Shown: piece by piece, positions 32,040 through 44,279 of the stretch
Numbering within the stretch: position 1 is the first letter of the stretch
How the letters are laid out: the number at the start of each line of letters is the position of its first letter
From: Coptis chinensis
Lineage: Eukaryota; Streptophyta; Magnoliopsida; Ranunculales; Ranunculaceae
Length of the DNA: 64,000 nucleotides
Assembly: GCA_015680905.1 (NCBI GenBank)
Contig: CM027385.1
Location: forward strand, 21,024,501 to 21,088,500
Direction of reading: 5' to 3'
Program-made: the position numbers and the translations under genes
Notes under the pieces: model-generated
Told to the model about the DNA's origin: nothing
What the model saw: only the letters and a program-made list of their open reading frames with translations
Databases searched by the model: none

Positions 32040-33470
32040 CACTATTGCCAACAAACACACACTAGTTATTCTTCTCCATTTCGTTCATCTCGACGCTCCC
32101 ACATGTCCGCCATCAACCCATCTCTCCATCGCTGTCCAACCATCACTTTCGGAGTCATGGTTATCCCCACATCATCGCCTACTTCTCCATTTCCTTCCTC
32201 TTCAATAGTCTTTCTTCTTCCCATATATCATCATTATTATCGAGCAAAAAGTTATGCAACCCACAACATGCACAAATTATCTTTGCTTGTGTCTCAACAT
32301 CATGGTGTGGAGCGTGCCTAAGATATCATAAAATCTTTTCTTCAACACACCAATTGTCCTTTCAACAACATTCCGCAAAGATGAATGACGGAAGTTATAC
32401 ATTTCTTTTGCATTACGGGCACCGTTGTATCTAGAGTTACGTTGTTGGTCACTAAGATGATATCTTCTGACCCGCGATATGGTGTAAGGAAGTGTGGAAC
32501 TAGCGGAACCCAAAGATCGGCGAGATAATACTTACCTATGTGAAAAAAATTAATTAGAATGATTGATGAATTTTAATAATACTCCAAAACAGTTGGGATT
32601 TGAAATGTTTTAAGGATACGCACCATGTGGTACGCTTAGTTTGTGCCCCTGGCCGACTCATCGCGACATCTCAAAGAACGACCATCATGGGAGGAACCCT
32701 CCCAACCGGTAAATGCGTAGGTGAATCTCATACCAAATGTACATGCCACTAAGACATTCGAGTAACTCGCCCTTTCGATTCACGATACCTAACTTGATCT
32801 TGAGGTGGTACGTAAGCTTCAAAGTGGGTGCCATCAATTGCACCCACAAAGATCCTAATTAATATAGCATCATCAGTAAAAGAATTACTAATTAACATTA
32901 TGTACATTAGATATATAGCTAACAAACCTGGAAAAAATGGTGCCAAGATTTAGGTGTTCCACCACAGTCGGCTGGAGAGTTTTCTATGGTGGCAGGTCGT
33001 ACCTCGTCTCTATGTAGCCTAAGCGATTGCATTTAAGACTTCGGTGGAAGTACCGGTTAATTGTTTCTGTTGATCTAAAAAATTGAAGCTCAAAAGTCCG
33101 ATTCCTTAAATCGTGCCCAACTGTGTGTAAGAAAATGGCTACTTGTTCTTCAACCTTAACGGACCGACTATCAACTAACCCATAACCCCTTGTCGAGTGC
33201 ATAGACGCGTTCAAATGTAAATATCCTCATTCTCAACTGTTAAGTAGCATATCACGGTCACTACACCCTGAACATTCGCGTGAAAACAATGTTTCTCTGA
33301 GCATCCCAATTTCTAATGAGGGCCCTAGGAACTATAACCCTTCGCTTATTTCTCCTATACCATTGGTACCACATCATAGCCTTGCATGATTGTTAGCATC
33401 ATGGTAACTGCAGCTAATTTACGTTCTTCTTCTTTAGTTGGCATTCTACCTAATTAAATGGACAATCATG
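32040..33470 (-). pseudogene. PIF/Harbinger (HARBI1-like) transposase
   Basis: This is a DDE nuclease of the DDE_Tnp_4 family. The N-terminal helix region with KVEEQVAIFLHTVGHDLRNR is at 32984-33214. The first catalytic Asp is in GAIDGTH (32826-32845), the second in GWEGSSHDGR (about 32680-32700), and the third residue, Glu, in RHSSLRNVVERTIGVLKKRF (about 32340-32400). The C-terminal ACCGLHNFL segment and an EEE-rich tail end near 32040. Stops and frame changes separate these motifs, so the gene is dead, although all three catalytic positions are still legible. It lies upstream of, and co-oriented with, the Myb/SANT ORF. Confidence 0.88.
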
Positions 33471-34617
33471 CATGAGGCGAAATAAGACAAAACAAAACAT
33501 AGAATGAGCAAAGAATGACAACAATTTAATTTACCATAAAGAAACCAAATTCATAACTCAATCAAAAGCATGTCAACTAGATTACTAACACACAAGACAA
33601 AAAATAGATTTATACCAAATGCAACTACAATGAATCCAAATCTGATGAATTATCCAATTACTTATTAAATTGAACAAAAAGGCAGAAAAATATTATTTGG
33701 GCATTCAATATTTGACTTTGTACATGAATTAATTATCAAAGTTATTAATTCCCATAGTTCGCAACCCTTCATCTTATTTCAGAAATCACAATTCATAGTG
33801 TTCAGTAGTTCACAGTAACATTGTATACAAAATAAATCCAAATATTTTTACGATCTATTTTTCATTTCCTTTTTGAATAAATAAAAACAGAGCCAAATAC
33901 TCAACAATCATGCACTTGAATTAACAATCTAAATAAACAAAAAAAAAAAAAAATTGAAATCATTTTATATACTTGAACCCTAACCCTAACATAAAAGAAT
34001 GAGAGAATGAAAATTAACATGCACACACATGAGAGAGATTGAGAGAGAGAAAGAGATGAACAAACCTCCTCCGTCAAGTTGTGCAAGTCGATGATTATAT
34101 ATGTTGCTTGTCTCCAAATCAATACACAACTCTCCAAATCAATACACAACTGTATGAGGAGAGAAATTAATGAGAGTGTGAGAGAAGAAGAAGTTAATGG
34201 CAAATAGGAGAGAAACTAATGAGAGTAGAAAGAGGGATTGAGAGAAAATGGGAAGAAGACGAACCTGGTTGAGCGCTCCAGTGAGAGTTTTTTTTTTTTT
34301 GGGGTCGGGCTCTTTTTTTTGGTGGCAAATCCACTTATTTTGGTGGCAAATTTGTGTACAAATTTGTCGTGGTAAAATTTACTCAGCTCCCCCCAGAGTA
34401 AATTTTGCCACCAAAATCATGGCAAATGACAACTTGATACACCCCACCCCCTGGTATGAGTGGCTGTGATTACACAGCGCACCATACGCCTTGCGCACAG
34501 ATTTAAGATTTAGCCAAAAAAATTTGTCATGACACAAAAAACACATCAAACAGTGCCAAACAAGTGAATAGTGCCATTTATTTGCATTTGCCATGACAAA
34601 TGGGGCTATCAAACACA
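33470..34617. other. 5' region of PIF/Harbinger with low-complexity tracts
   Basis: Holds A/T tracts (33940 region), a GA/CT-rich stretch (34020-34245) and a T tract (34290-34320). GGTGGCAAAT words are repeated in both orientations at 34320-34410 and 34560-34600. No coding sequence is convincing. Confidence 0.4.
34440..34516 (-). mobile_element. GGCTAAATC-family MITE, 3' remnant
   Basis: Only GGTATGAGTGGC...CGCACCATACGCC...GATTTAGCC remains. It lies within the 5' region of the PIF/Harbinger element. Confidence 0.6.
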
Positions 34618-35807
34618 AGTTTCCCTGGCTACCACAATGCTCCCAACGAACATGTACATCCACATGCCTCCCCTTACATAATGAACCACTCCGTGCGTAA
34701 CTACCCCGAAATGGGGATGCCGCACACCAGGTAACCCTCACACGAAAGCCATTATGTAAGTACTGCCACTATTCGGCATAAACTATCGCGCGTCTCATTC
34801 TAATTTTGCGAACGGAATAATCAAGCCACTATTCGGCTACGCCAAAAGGGCCATTAAGATTCACTGAAACGCCAGAAGGGCCAATCACATTACTTACGCC
34901 AGAAGGGCCATTCAGATTCACTGAAACGCCCGAAGGGACAATCATATCACATATGCCCATCACTAGGCCGGGCCAAATCACATGAGTTGTGGTAGCTAGG
35001 TTTTATGATTTTCGTTACGTAATTTATTCAAGTGTCATACATTCATGACTCATAATAATTTCACTATATCACGTGCATGCCAATTAATTATTGCACTAAG
35101 CCACACTATTTAGAAATATCTCAATATATCTCATAACACCTTTCATCATTTCACGTGCCAATATATTATTGCACTAAGCCACAATCCCGTGGGAAAATAT
35201 TCACCAATACTATACTACCTCATAGTAGCATCTCACATACATAATAATAGAGCGTTTATATAAATTTCTCAAAGATATTGCAATTAATCGATATCTTATC
35301 ATATGATATCCTTTACCAGAACAACAATTTCAACATACCCCATAACATCACAATAGCTCCAAACATACCGCATAACATTTTTATAGCGTTTTAGGAATAT
35401 TATATCTCCTAAAATTTCACTCTTGTCACAGTCAAAAATACAAACTATCAACGTCACATCTGTCTTAGATAATGACAACCAAGTTTATACAAGCTTCCAC
35501 AACATTCTATCATTTGATTTGTCCATAGTCCATACAATTTCGACAACATTTTATTACTACATTTGTCCATATTCATTCTTAAATACGTGAAAATCTATAA
35601 AAAGTAAACATTTCATAGTCAACGGTCAAAGTCAACCCGTCATTGTCAAAGTCAAACTGTCGTTTCCATGTTCAACAGGTTCAGGGTCATAGCCATGGTT
35701 CATGGCTAAGGGCAAAGGTGCATGGTTCATGGGCTCATGGCTAAGGTCATGGTTCGGACCCACTAGCCAAGCCCAAACCCCAAACCTTATAACCCAAAAG
35801 TCTAAAT

Positions 35808-35822
35808 GTTGAAACTTGAAAG
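35808..35822 (-). other. Footprint-like scar at the hAT MITE site
   Basis: On the minus strand this reads CTTTCAAGTTTCAAC where the left arm has CTTTCAAC-element-CTTTCAAC. Both target copies are kept with altered bases at the junction, the pattern left by hAT excision. An untouched site would have a single CTTTCAAC. Confidence 0.8.
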
Positions 35823-36724
35823 ACCCATTTGGATCTCTATTAAGTCCTATGGATATTTCCCAAACAATATTATAAATTGGCCCCAAACACTTAAACTAAA
35901 TATCCCAACAACTTAAACTAATGTGGACCGCCCAAAACAAAACAATCTAATGTTGGCCCAAACAACTAAAAACTAAAGTCCAAAACTGAAACCGCCCAAG
36001 ACCCAAAAGTCATCTTCTCCATCAACTAACCTACCACCTAATGGACTCCCAAACCACCAGCCACCAAATCGATCACCATCAAGTTCCAATCACCACCCAC
36101 CCATTTCAACCAACCGATTTTAACCCCCATAAAACCCCTACAACTTTAACAAAACCAAAACCTCAAATCATTCAATTCATATACTTCATCAAAACTAGAT
36201 CTAGAATTCGGCGCCATTAACGACTTCCACAGGTTTCGACACGTTTCCACACCCAATCCCGCATTTCAATCATACATCAACAACCAACCATACCACAACA
36301 AAAAGGAGAGTTCAAACAATAATCCGGACGGTTTCGATCTTGCGACGCCATTACAGCCCTTTTTAAAGCTTCAACAGCCCACCCATTCAAACCTCCATAA
36401 CCAAACATAAAACCCTTACTCCCCGACATCAATCAATAAATTCCAAACCACAAAGAAAGAAAAGTTCAAACAGACAAACATGCCGATTTCTTTATGTTGG
36501 GCTTTAACTGCCATTAACGCCCATAAAGCTTCGACAGTCAATACAACATAGTTTCAGATTTAATCTATAACCGGGTACAGGAGATTGATCTCTCAGAGTC
36601 TGTACACACACACACACATCTCAGATCTCGAGCACACACACATCTCGGATTCGATCAATCGGCGGCGAGATAACACGGTTCTGAGATGATCTCGTACGGT
36701 TGTAGAGATCTCGAGTCCAATTTA

Positions 36725-36970
36725 AAAATATAACCACTCACCTCAGAATACACACGCACCCTTGGTATGAGTGGCGAGATGTGATGATGACCATACACCA
36801 TCGACTGCGTGGGTAGATTTAGCCTTAAAAAATAGGCTAAATCTACCATGCGCAGTCGTATGGTGTGCTAACAAATCTGGGCCACTCATACCAAGGGTGC
36901 GGTGTATTGCATGGCAAGAGTAGTGATCCAAAGGCCCACATTACCTGCACCATCAATATAACCACTCACC
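36725..36970. mobile_element. Head-to-head pair of GGCTAAATC-family MITEs (right)
   Basis: Partner of 22430-22677, with the flanking direct repeat ATAACCACTCACCT at about 36729 and 36957 and the central junction near 36820-36850. Confidence 0.75.
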
Positions 36971-37239
36971 TTTGTATTAAAAGCTCGATGAATCCCTCCT
37001 AATCCGAATCGTCGTCGGCCCAACGCCTAGCCAACAAGCTTTTATCTCCCTTCTCTTTTTATTTTATTTTATTTTTCTAAGAACCCTATTATCCGGAAAA
37101 GTATGAATATATATTTGGGTTTGAAACCCAAGCCCAACATGCACTTCGGGCCCATAAATCAGCCCACATATCCCAAATCCAATCCAGTTGAATTTTTAAA
37201 TAAATAATTAAATTAATTAATTTAATAAATAAATACATA

Positions 37240-37343
37240 TTTTTGGATCAAGATTTTTTTTGATGCAATACACCCTCACCTCTCAGTGTGTGGCCCCCAT
37301 GTGAGGGCGCACCATACATCATCTCACAAGATGGATTTAGCCA
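37240..37343 (-). mobile_element. GGCTAAATC-family MITE, truncated (right)
   Basis: Partner of 22063-22160; ends GGATTTAGCC and keeps the CATGTGAGGGCGCACCATAC region. Confidence 0.7.
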
Positions 37344-37344
37344 T

Positions 37345-37890
37345 TTTAAATACGTTACATAAACTCACTTTCATTTTGGGTTCCTAATTACTCAATGGAG
37401 AAGGCTAAAAGGTATATGTTTCACCCCCACATACATAAGGCAAACGCCCATTATTAGGGGTCTCCATTTTATTCGTTTAATCACCAACGGGGCTAAAGCC
37501 CAATTAAGCTATATCATGGATCAATATATGTATCCCATTAACTCATGTGTCTAAGGCTGAACCTTAGCCACATGGCTTGCCACTAATGTACATTGATTTA
37601 TGTCCGATTCATTTCTTATCAAAGAGATAATTATCGGTTACAGCTATATTCTATCACAATTACTCAAGCAACAAGATTACTTGAGCTACAAGGACTCTCT
37701 ACTCTACCTATATAAATACCACATTATTTTTCATAAGGAACTACGTTGAAACTTGATCCCTAGATAATAGATCTTGGGTACGTAGGCAACCATTATTTGG
37801 TTCAGTTTCATCTCCCCCAACATCAAATTCCTCTGTTTCTTAGTTCATTATTTACCATTGCTCTCGTTGTGTTGAAGCGGTTTCTTGCAA
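37345..37890 (+). mobile_element. LTR-like fragment (right)
   Basis: Partner of 21520-22060, here reading forward. Shows CCTATATAAATACC and GGGTACGTAGGCAACC. Remnant of an LTR element, no internal domains, family undetermined. Confidence 0.35.
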
Positions 37891-38354
37891 AAAACATAGA
37901 TACATTTATGTTTTGAGGTCAGTGCGATGCAATTACATCCGACTTCCGATTTATAGTTAATTATTTTTTGAGGTTATTTCAATGCATTTGCATCCAATTT
38001 CTGATTTCCCGTTAGTTAATCTCTAATTTTAGTTTAATACAGTTGCATCCAGTTTTTTATTTTCTGTTAATTATTCTTTGAGGCTAGTTCAATGCAGTTG
38101 CATCCAATTTCAGATTTAATGTTAATTGTTCTTTGAGGTTAGTTTAATGCATTTGCATCAAGTTTCCGATTTCCCGTTAATTATTTTTTGAGGTTAGTTC
38201 AATGTAGTTACATCAAATTTATAATTTCCCGTTAATTATTCATTTAGGTTAGTTCAATGCAGTTTCATCCATTTTTCAATTTTCGTTAATTAGTCTTTGA
38301 GATTAGTTCATTGCATTTGGATCCAGTTTCCGATTTCCCGTTAATAACTTTTTA

Positions 38355-38492
38355 GGCTAAATCTATGGTGCGCGTGATGTATGGTGTGCCATCACATCTG
38401 GGCCACTCATACACAGGGCGGGGTGAGTGTGTATTGCAATGCAAAAGTACTGATCCAAAGGCCCATACGACCTACGCACTAAAGACATGCTC
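38355..38492 (+). mobile_element. GGCTAAATC-family MITE with 9-bp TSD (right)
   Basis: Starts GGCTAAATCTATGGTGCGCG, flanked by AACTTTTTA (38346-38354 and 38493-38501). Partner of 20918-21056. Confidence 0.92.
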
Positions 38493-40026
38493 AACTTTTT
38501 AAGGTTAGATCAATAGATCTGCATCTAGTTTCTGATTATTTATGATTTGAGATTAGTTCGATACAATTATATCCGATTTTTTATTTCCCGTTAACTATTC
38601 TTTGAGGTTATTTAAATGCATTTGCATTTAGTTTCTGATTCCCCACTAATTATTCTATGAGGTTAGTTCAATGCAGTTGCATTCAGCTTTTAATTTTATA
38701 TTAATTATTTTTTGAGTTAAGTTTAATACATTTGTATCAAATTTCCGGTTTCCCATTAATTATTATTTGAACTTTGTTTGATGTATTTGCATACCGTTTC
38801 CGATTTCCCGTTAAATATATTTTCAAGGATTTGCATCCAATTTATGATTTCCCGTTAGTTATTCTCTGACGTTAGTTTAATGCAATTGCATCCAGTTTCC
38901 GATTTCTAGTTAATTACTTTTTGAGTTTAGTTTATTGCATTTGCATAAAGTTTCCGATTTCCCGTTAATTACTCTTTGAGCTTAGTTATGTATTTGAATC
39001 GAGTTTCCGACTTTCTTATAATTATCCAATGTGGTGTGTAATACCAACTTCTACTAATCCATTTGTAGTACATGCCCTTGCAAACATGACATAAAAAATA
39101 AATTATGCTTAATTTACTATGTGGGATCAGCGAAGATTATCCAGTTCCCGATTTTCCGTTAATTATTCTTTAAATTATGCATGGCTCGCTATGTGGAATC
39201 TTCAAATATTATCTACAAACGGGTGTTGTTATATTAATTATTCTAAAAAATATTTGCAAATATGCATAACTATTATATATTAAAATTATATTGATTACTC
39301 GACCAAATTTCTTATAACGTGAAAAATCTCACTCTCCATTAAAAAAAAATAACTCACCTTTGATAAAACCCCTCAACTTCATTTTGTTGTTTAATAATAG
39401 AAGTTTGATTGAAGTTTTGTGAGATTACCTAATAAGGCGAAGTTCATATATATTGAAGCTACTTGAATAGCAAGGATATCCCAAACATACGGAAAGAGAT
39501 AAGATAAACACCATTTTAAATGCAAAACTGTACTTATCGAGATATTCCCACAACATATAACCCAACTATGTTTTGAGGTTAGTTCAATGTATTTGCATCC
39601 AGTTTATGATTTCCCGTTATTTATATTTTGATGTTAGTTCAATGCAGTTGCATCCAATTTCCAATTCCCGTTATTTATTTTTTGAGAGCAGTTCAATGCA
39701 GTTGCATCAAATTTATGATTTATCGTTAATTATATATTCTTTTTTCGGTTAGTTTAATACATTTGCATCCAATTTTCAATTTTGTGTTAATTGTTCTTCG
39801 AGGTCAGTTCCATGCACTTGCATCCAAATAATTATTGTATTAATCCAAATTCAATAAATGTAAATTATTATTTGAGGTTAGTTATTGTTTGAGGTTAGTT
39901 AAATTAATTTGCAACCAGTTCCCGATTTCCCATTAATTACTTATTGAGGTTTTGCATCTAGTGTATTTTTTTTAGATTAGTTCAGTGCAGTTGCATCCGG
40001 TTTTCGATTTCCGTTAATTATTTTAT

Positions 40027-40184
40027 GGCTAAATCTATGGTGCTTAGATGTATCGTCGTCTTGAGATACATCTGGGCCACTCGATCACACACGAGAGGGT
40101 GGGTGTATTTCATCAAAGAAGTATCTTGATCCAAAGGCCCATACTGCATGCATACCATACAGCATGCGCACTGAAGACTAACTC
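40027..40184 (+). mobile_element. GGCTAAATC-family MITE with 9-bp TSD (right)
   Basis: Starts GGCTAAATCTATGGTGC, flanked by TTATTTTAT (40018-40026 and 40185-40193). Partner of 19227-19382. Confidence 0.92.
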
Positions 40185-40639
40185 TTATTTTATAAGATTA
40201 GTTCCACACATTTGCATTATATGTTTCCAATTTATAATTAATTTTTCTTTGAGGTTAGTTCAATGCAGTTGCAACCAATTTCAATTTCCGTTAATTTAAT
40301 CTTCGAGGGTTAGCAGTTAGCTCAATGCATTTGCATCCAATTTTCGATTTTTTCCAATTATTTTTTCATGTCAGTTTGATGTATTTCCATCCAAGTTTTG
40401 ATTTCCTGTTAATTATTCTTTGAGGTTAGTTTAATGTAGTTGTATCCATATTCCGGTTTTATATTAATTACTTTTTAAGATTAGTTTAATGTTTGCACTT
40501 GCATCCAGTTTCCAATTTATTGTTAAATATTATTTGAGGTTAGTTCGATACATTTGCATCCAGTTTTCGATTCCCCATTAATTGTTTTTCGACGTTAGTT
40601 TCATTTAGAATACATATTTTAAAATATTTGTCATTATTG

Positions 40640-41056
40640 TTTTGTTGTTATTTTGTGATGTTATTTTTTGTATAATAACTATGTTTTGAGGCCATGTTAA
40701 GGATATATTCAAAATATGTCGGTGCTTTATCATAGACACTAAAATTGTATGATTTGTAATAGGGAATTAGTTTCTACAAATCACCTAATTTATAGTATTT
40801 TTTTTATTTGATCAAATATATAAGAATTGGAACACTAAAAGTGTTTGATTCGTAATAGGAAATTACCTTCTACAAATCACATATTTTCTAGTATTTTTTA
40901 TTTTATTTAATCAAATAGATAAAAATTGGAAATACACTCAAACTCTCCAAATATAAGAATTGGAAATATACTCAAACCTTCCAAAGAGATCCCATGTACG
41001 TGGGATTGTAGGATAGAAAATACAATAGGTCTCTGCTTTAGTATATAGATAGTAGA
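40640..41056 (-). mobile_element. Helitron-like 5' terminus (right)
   Basis: Minus-strand start TCTACTATCTATATACTAA at 41056, partner of 18358. The 3' end is not found. Confidence 0.4.
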
Positions 41057-41095
41057 TTGCTTTAGATATATCTACGATATTTGCATATCAAACAA

Positions 41096-41502
41096 GGGAG
41101 GGGTTCTAGGGACATATTTTAGCTTAACACGTAAACAAACTCAAAATCGTTAGGGCATTTATAAGTTTTGAATTAGGCTAATTTTTTTTGTTGATATGAT
41201 CTCCTAACTATTCTAAACATTCTCACAAATAATAAAAAATCAAAAAATTCAAAACTTGTTTAATGTAGTTAACAATTTACAAAATTTGGCTAATTGTAGA
41301 CCGTTCATTTTCACCATTGTTGATACTGTATTTAGCAAGTTTATAATATATATATATATTTTTTTAAAATATTTGTGACAATGTTTAAAATAGTTAGAAA
41401 ATCATATCCACAAAAATTAGCCTAATCCAAAACTTATAAATGCCCTAACAATTTTGAGTTTGTTTAAGTGTTAAGATAAGATATGTACCTTGAACCCCTC
41501 CC
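41096..41502. mobile_element. Foldback MITE with 9-bp target duplication (right)
   Basis: GGGAGGGGTTCTAGG ... TTGAACCCCTCCC, flanked by ATCAAACAA (41087-41095 and 41503-41511). It is nested in the hAT-like MITE fragment whose terminus GATATTTTGTACTATG is at about 41590-41606. Partner of 17915-18318. Confidence 0.9.
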
Positions 41503-42180
41503 ATCAAACAATGTAAAATGTCCCCAAAGATGGGGATATATCCACGATACATATCAAGAAATTGAGTATCGATAAACACTCATATCCTGATATTTTGTAC
41601 TATGGTTTGAACTGCCCGATTCAAGTTATGAACCAGTGAACCGGTCAACTCGGTTGTTCAAATGTTAAAAAACGTGTTTAACTTTGGAGTTTTCAATTAA
41701 CCTGGCCATGTTGATTCAACCAAATACTTCCTTTAGTTGCCTCAATTATAATTGAGCCATTATAATTACAGGTTATAATCATATCGCTAAATCTACGATG
41801 TGTCAAAGTGCGGCCGTACCAAAAACTAATGGCTAATTTTCTCTAACTAGTGGTCTAACCTTCCGTCAAAAACAGTTCTAACAAAGAACCGCCTCGGTTT
41901 TATTTGAACTAGTGGTCTAACCTCGATCCGTCAAAAACCAGTTCGACTTTGACCCATATCGGTAAGGTTGACGAAATTTAGTCAAATTTCCATCGGTTCT
42001 AACTTATGATACTCAAATTTCATAGGGTCATCGGGTCAATGCAAATTTCAAAATTTTTCTGAAAAGAAGGAAACCAAAGCAACCCGAAATTTGGGCTAAA
42101 TTTGGAAACCAAAAAATCCGCTCTATCATTATTTTGAATCCTTTTGAAACCTCAAATCCTCAATATCCCCATATAATCGC

Positions 42181-42191
42181 TATATATATAT

Positions 42192-42222
<31 letters not shown>
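42181..42222. repeat. (AT)n microsatellite (right)
   Basis: Shorter, interrupted partner of 17161-17220, followed by a T tract. Confidence 0.9.
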
Positions 42223-42223
<1 letters not shown>

Positions 42224-43059
42224 AAATTTTTTTTTTTTGGTAAGCCTGTTTTTTAAATGAGATCAGTAACTCTTTGATGTTGGCGGGGTTCGAGCCCCAG
42301 ACCTCTGGTATCATCACCCAAAGGTTTTACCGACTTTGCTAGTCGGCACCTGCAATCGCTCATATATGAGGAAACAAAACCTCCCTTTCTCTCCTCTCTC
42401 CCTCACTGGCTAGTACACACTATTTTTTAACTGCTGCTGTGCGATATTCTAAACTAGCTAGGGTAAGTAGAATACTCCACTCATCTCTCCATTAATTGTT
42501 AACAATTTGTTTTTCATCTCATTCTTAATTTATGGTTTTTCGTTTCTGTTGCTTAGATTTTGCTTGCATTGATTCTGCTTTGATTTTCTTGCTTCAAAGG
42601 TATGTTTTACGAGGATGTTTTATATTTTGTTAGTTATTGATGTGAATTTAATATATCGATACTGTTCCGGTTTTGCTTGGTTTGAAGATACTTTATTTTT
42701 ATCTTATTTGTTTGAAATTAGTATCTTCATACTGTATTATAATTTTGGTTGGTTCAAGGGTGTTTACTTCACAATGATTTTATTTCGCTTGAAATTATGG
42801 GGGTGTTTCAATTTCCGCATAAACTCTAAAAAATAATAGAGCGAAAAAAAAAGTCTTGTTTCTTGAGTAAATTGGACGTATTTTCAAGTGAGCGACGAAC
42901 GATCTAGGCTGGGGGTGTTACGCGGGACAAAAGGGAGTTTGGTTGGTTTCTGTCAGTCCTCAAGCGACCCACTTTGGAGCATTGGTACTGGAACGGACCT
43001 ATTCACTCACAAGAACGAGGCCTCAAGATAGTAGAACCAAATACTTATTCACTTGCAAC

Positions 43060-43290
43060 CCATGGTAAAGAAAATGTACAATAGATTTAGCCATATATTA
43101 AGAAGTAGTCTTGAGATGTATCGTCGGCGATGATGGGGCCTTTGGATCAAGACTTTGTGATGCAATACACACGCACCTCCTCGTGATGAGTGGCGAGATG
43201 TGAGAGCGTACCATACATCTCGCAAGACAAGATACTTTATTCACTTGCAACCCATGGTAAAGAAAATGTACAAGATGGATTTAGCCATAT
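43060..43290. mobile_element. GGCTAAATC-family MITE with long flanking repeats (right)
   Basis: Partner of 16128-16370. The flanking direct repeat TTCACTTGCAACCCATGGTA occurs at about 43050 and 43239. Confidence 0.6.
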
Positions 43291-43638
43291 TAAAATGTGT
43301 CAGGTATTTAAGTTAGTTAAAATTCACCATCTGACCAAATCATGTCATATACATTCTACATATATGGTACAAAGGTTTAAATTCCATGAAAACTAGATAA
43401 ATTTGTCCAAAGTATACATAGCAAAAATAAATATGCAACCCGCATAGGGTACTACCAAAAATATCTACAATATTTAGCCAATAATTAAAAAACGCTATAT
43501 ATATGCAGGACGAGTCCGATGCACTAGGACTACTTCACTTGGTCATCTTGCTTAGTGTGTTTACACTTAGGTGTTCATTCTGTGTCCGACCATACTAGCT
43601 TTCGTAATTAGAGTAGGACTACATTAAATATTCTGGTC

Positions 43639-44180
43639 GTGTATAATTTTGTTGTTGTTCATCATGTATTTTGGACAATTTGTAGTTTCTTTAAGTTTGT
43701 TATATATATTAACTTGTGTAAATGGCACCACACGATGAAGCAGTGGTGTTTAGTTTTGTTACAAAGCTTTCGCACTTGTGTTATCTTTTGTGTTGTGGGT
43801 GGCAACTTGGCTTGTTCGGAGGACTCGTGTCATCGAGTCACCACAGGTGCGTTCCACAACCAGGATGCCCCAAAGGGGACCCTGATAACTTTTTCTATAT
43901 AAATGATGCATAAATTGCTTAGGCTTAAGAGTCACGGAAAATAAATAGATTGTTCCATGTTATGTGATTTCATTGCTACAGCTGACCCAATCCCCATATG
44001 TTGACCGGACTGGTACACATCGGTTATGTCATGGTGTTATATCCATGTCAGGATACAATACCACTCTCGCACCAAACATTTTATACTAGGTGCACGGGAT
44101 GTGTTGCATTGCATATAGCCACGTCTCAAGTTTGTGAAGGTGAGATTAGGTTTGTTTACTTGTCTTGTTAGTGAGTTGTC
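43639..44180 (+). pseudogene. Unrecognised ORFs, right copy
   Basis: Partner of 15228-15769. The plus-strand ORF 43639-43902 begins MYNFVVVHHVFW. The exon candidate at about 43980-44160, after TTGCTACAG, encodes LTQSPYVDP-like residues before frame loss. No family is recognised. Confidence 0.3.
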
Positions 44181-44279
44181 TCTTTTGAGAGAAAGAAAAG
44201 AATGTGGGAGACGGAGCAATTGAGACAGACCTGGGATGGTTGACCCAATTATGGTTGGATATAATATCCCCATTTGTTT

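Larger units (their letters stand above)
29487..34617 (-). mobile_element. Degraded PIF/Harbinger element
   Basis: Holds a HARBI1-type transposase (32040-33470) and a Myb/SANT-like ORF (30711-31739), both on the minus strand, the two-gene layout typical of plant PIF/Pong-like elements. Candidate ends share TGTTTGATA: GGCCTGTTTGATAT at about 29487 and, at the other side, GGGGCTATCAAACAC at 34596-34613. The expected 3-bp TTA/TAA duplication is not visible, so the limits are tentative. A GGCTAAATC-family MITE end lies near 34440-34515. Confidence 0.55.
34618..37240 (-). mobile_element. LTR-like non-coding block, right copy (truncated)
   Basis: Reverse complement of about 22190-25200, including the GCCCGAAGGG words (34850-34940). 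It stops at the PIF/Harbinger end and lacks the last ~900 bases present in the left copy. No coding domains; family tentative, as for the left copy. Confidence 0.4.
37900..40640 (-). repeat. 55-bp minisatellite array (right)
   Basis: Reverse complement of the left-arm array, with the same two MITE insertions and the same interrupting block (39060-39560). Confidence 0.92.

Noticed and set aside
31929-32321. 130-codon plus-strand ORF, Ser/Thr-rich
   Set aside because: Lies opposite the 3' part of the PIF/Harbinger transposase; the minus strand encodes the recognisable ACCGLHNFL segment.
37345-37890. Promoter of a host gene (TATA-like CTATATAAATACC)
   Set aside because: No coding sequence follows; the GTACGTAGGCAACC context fits an LTR remnant better.
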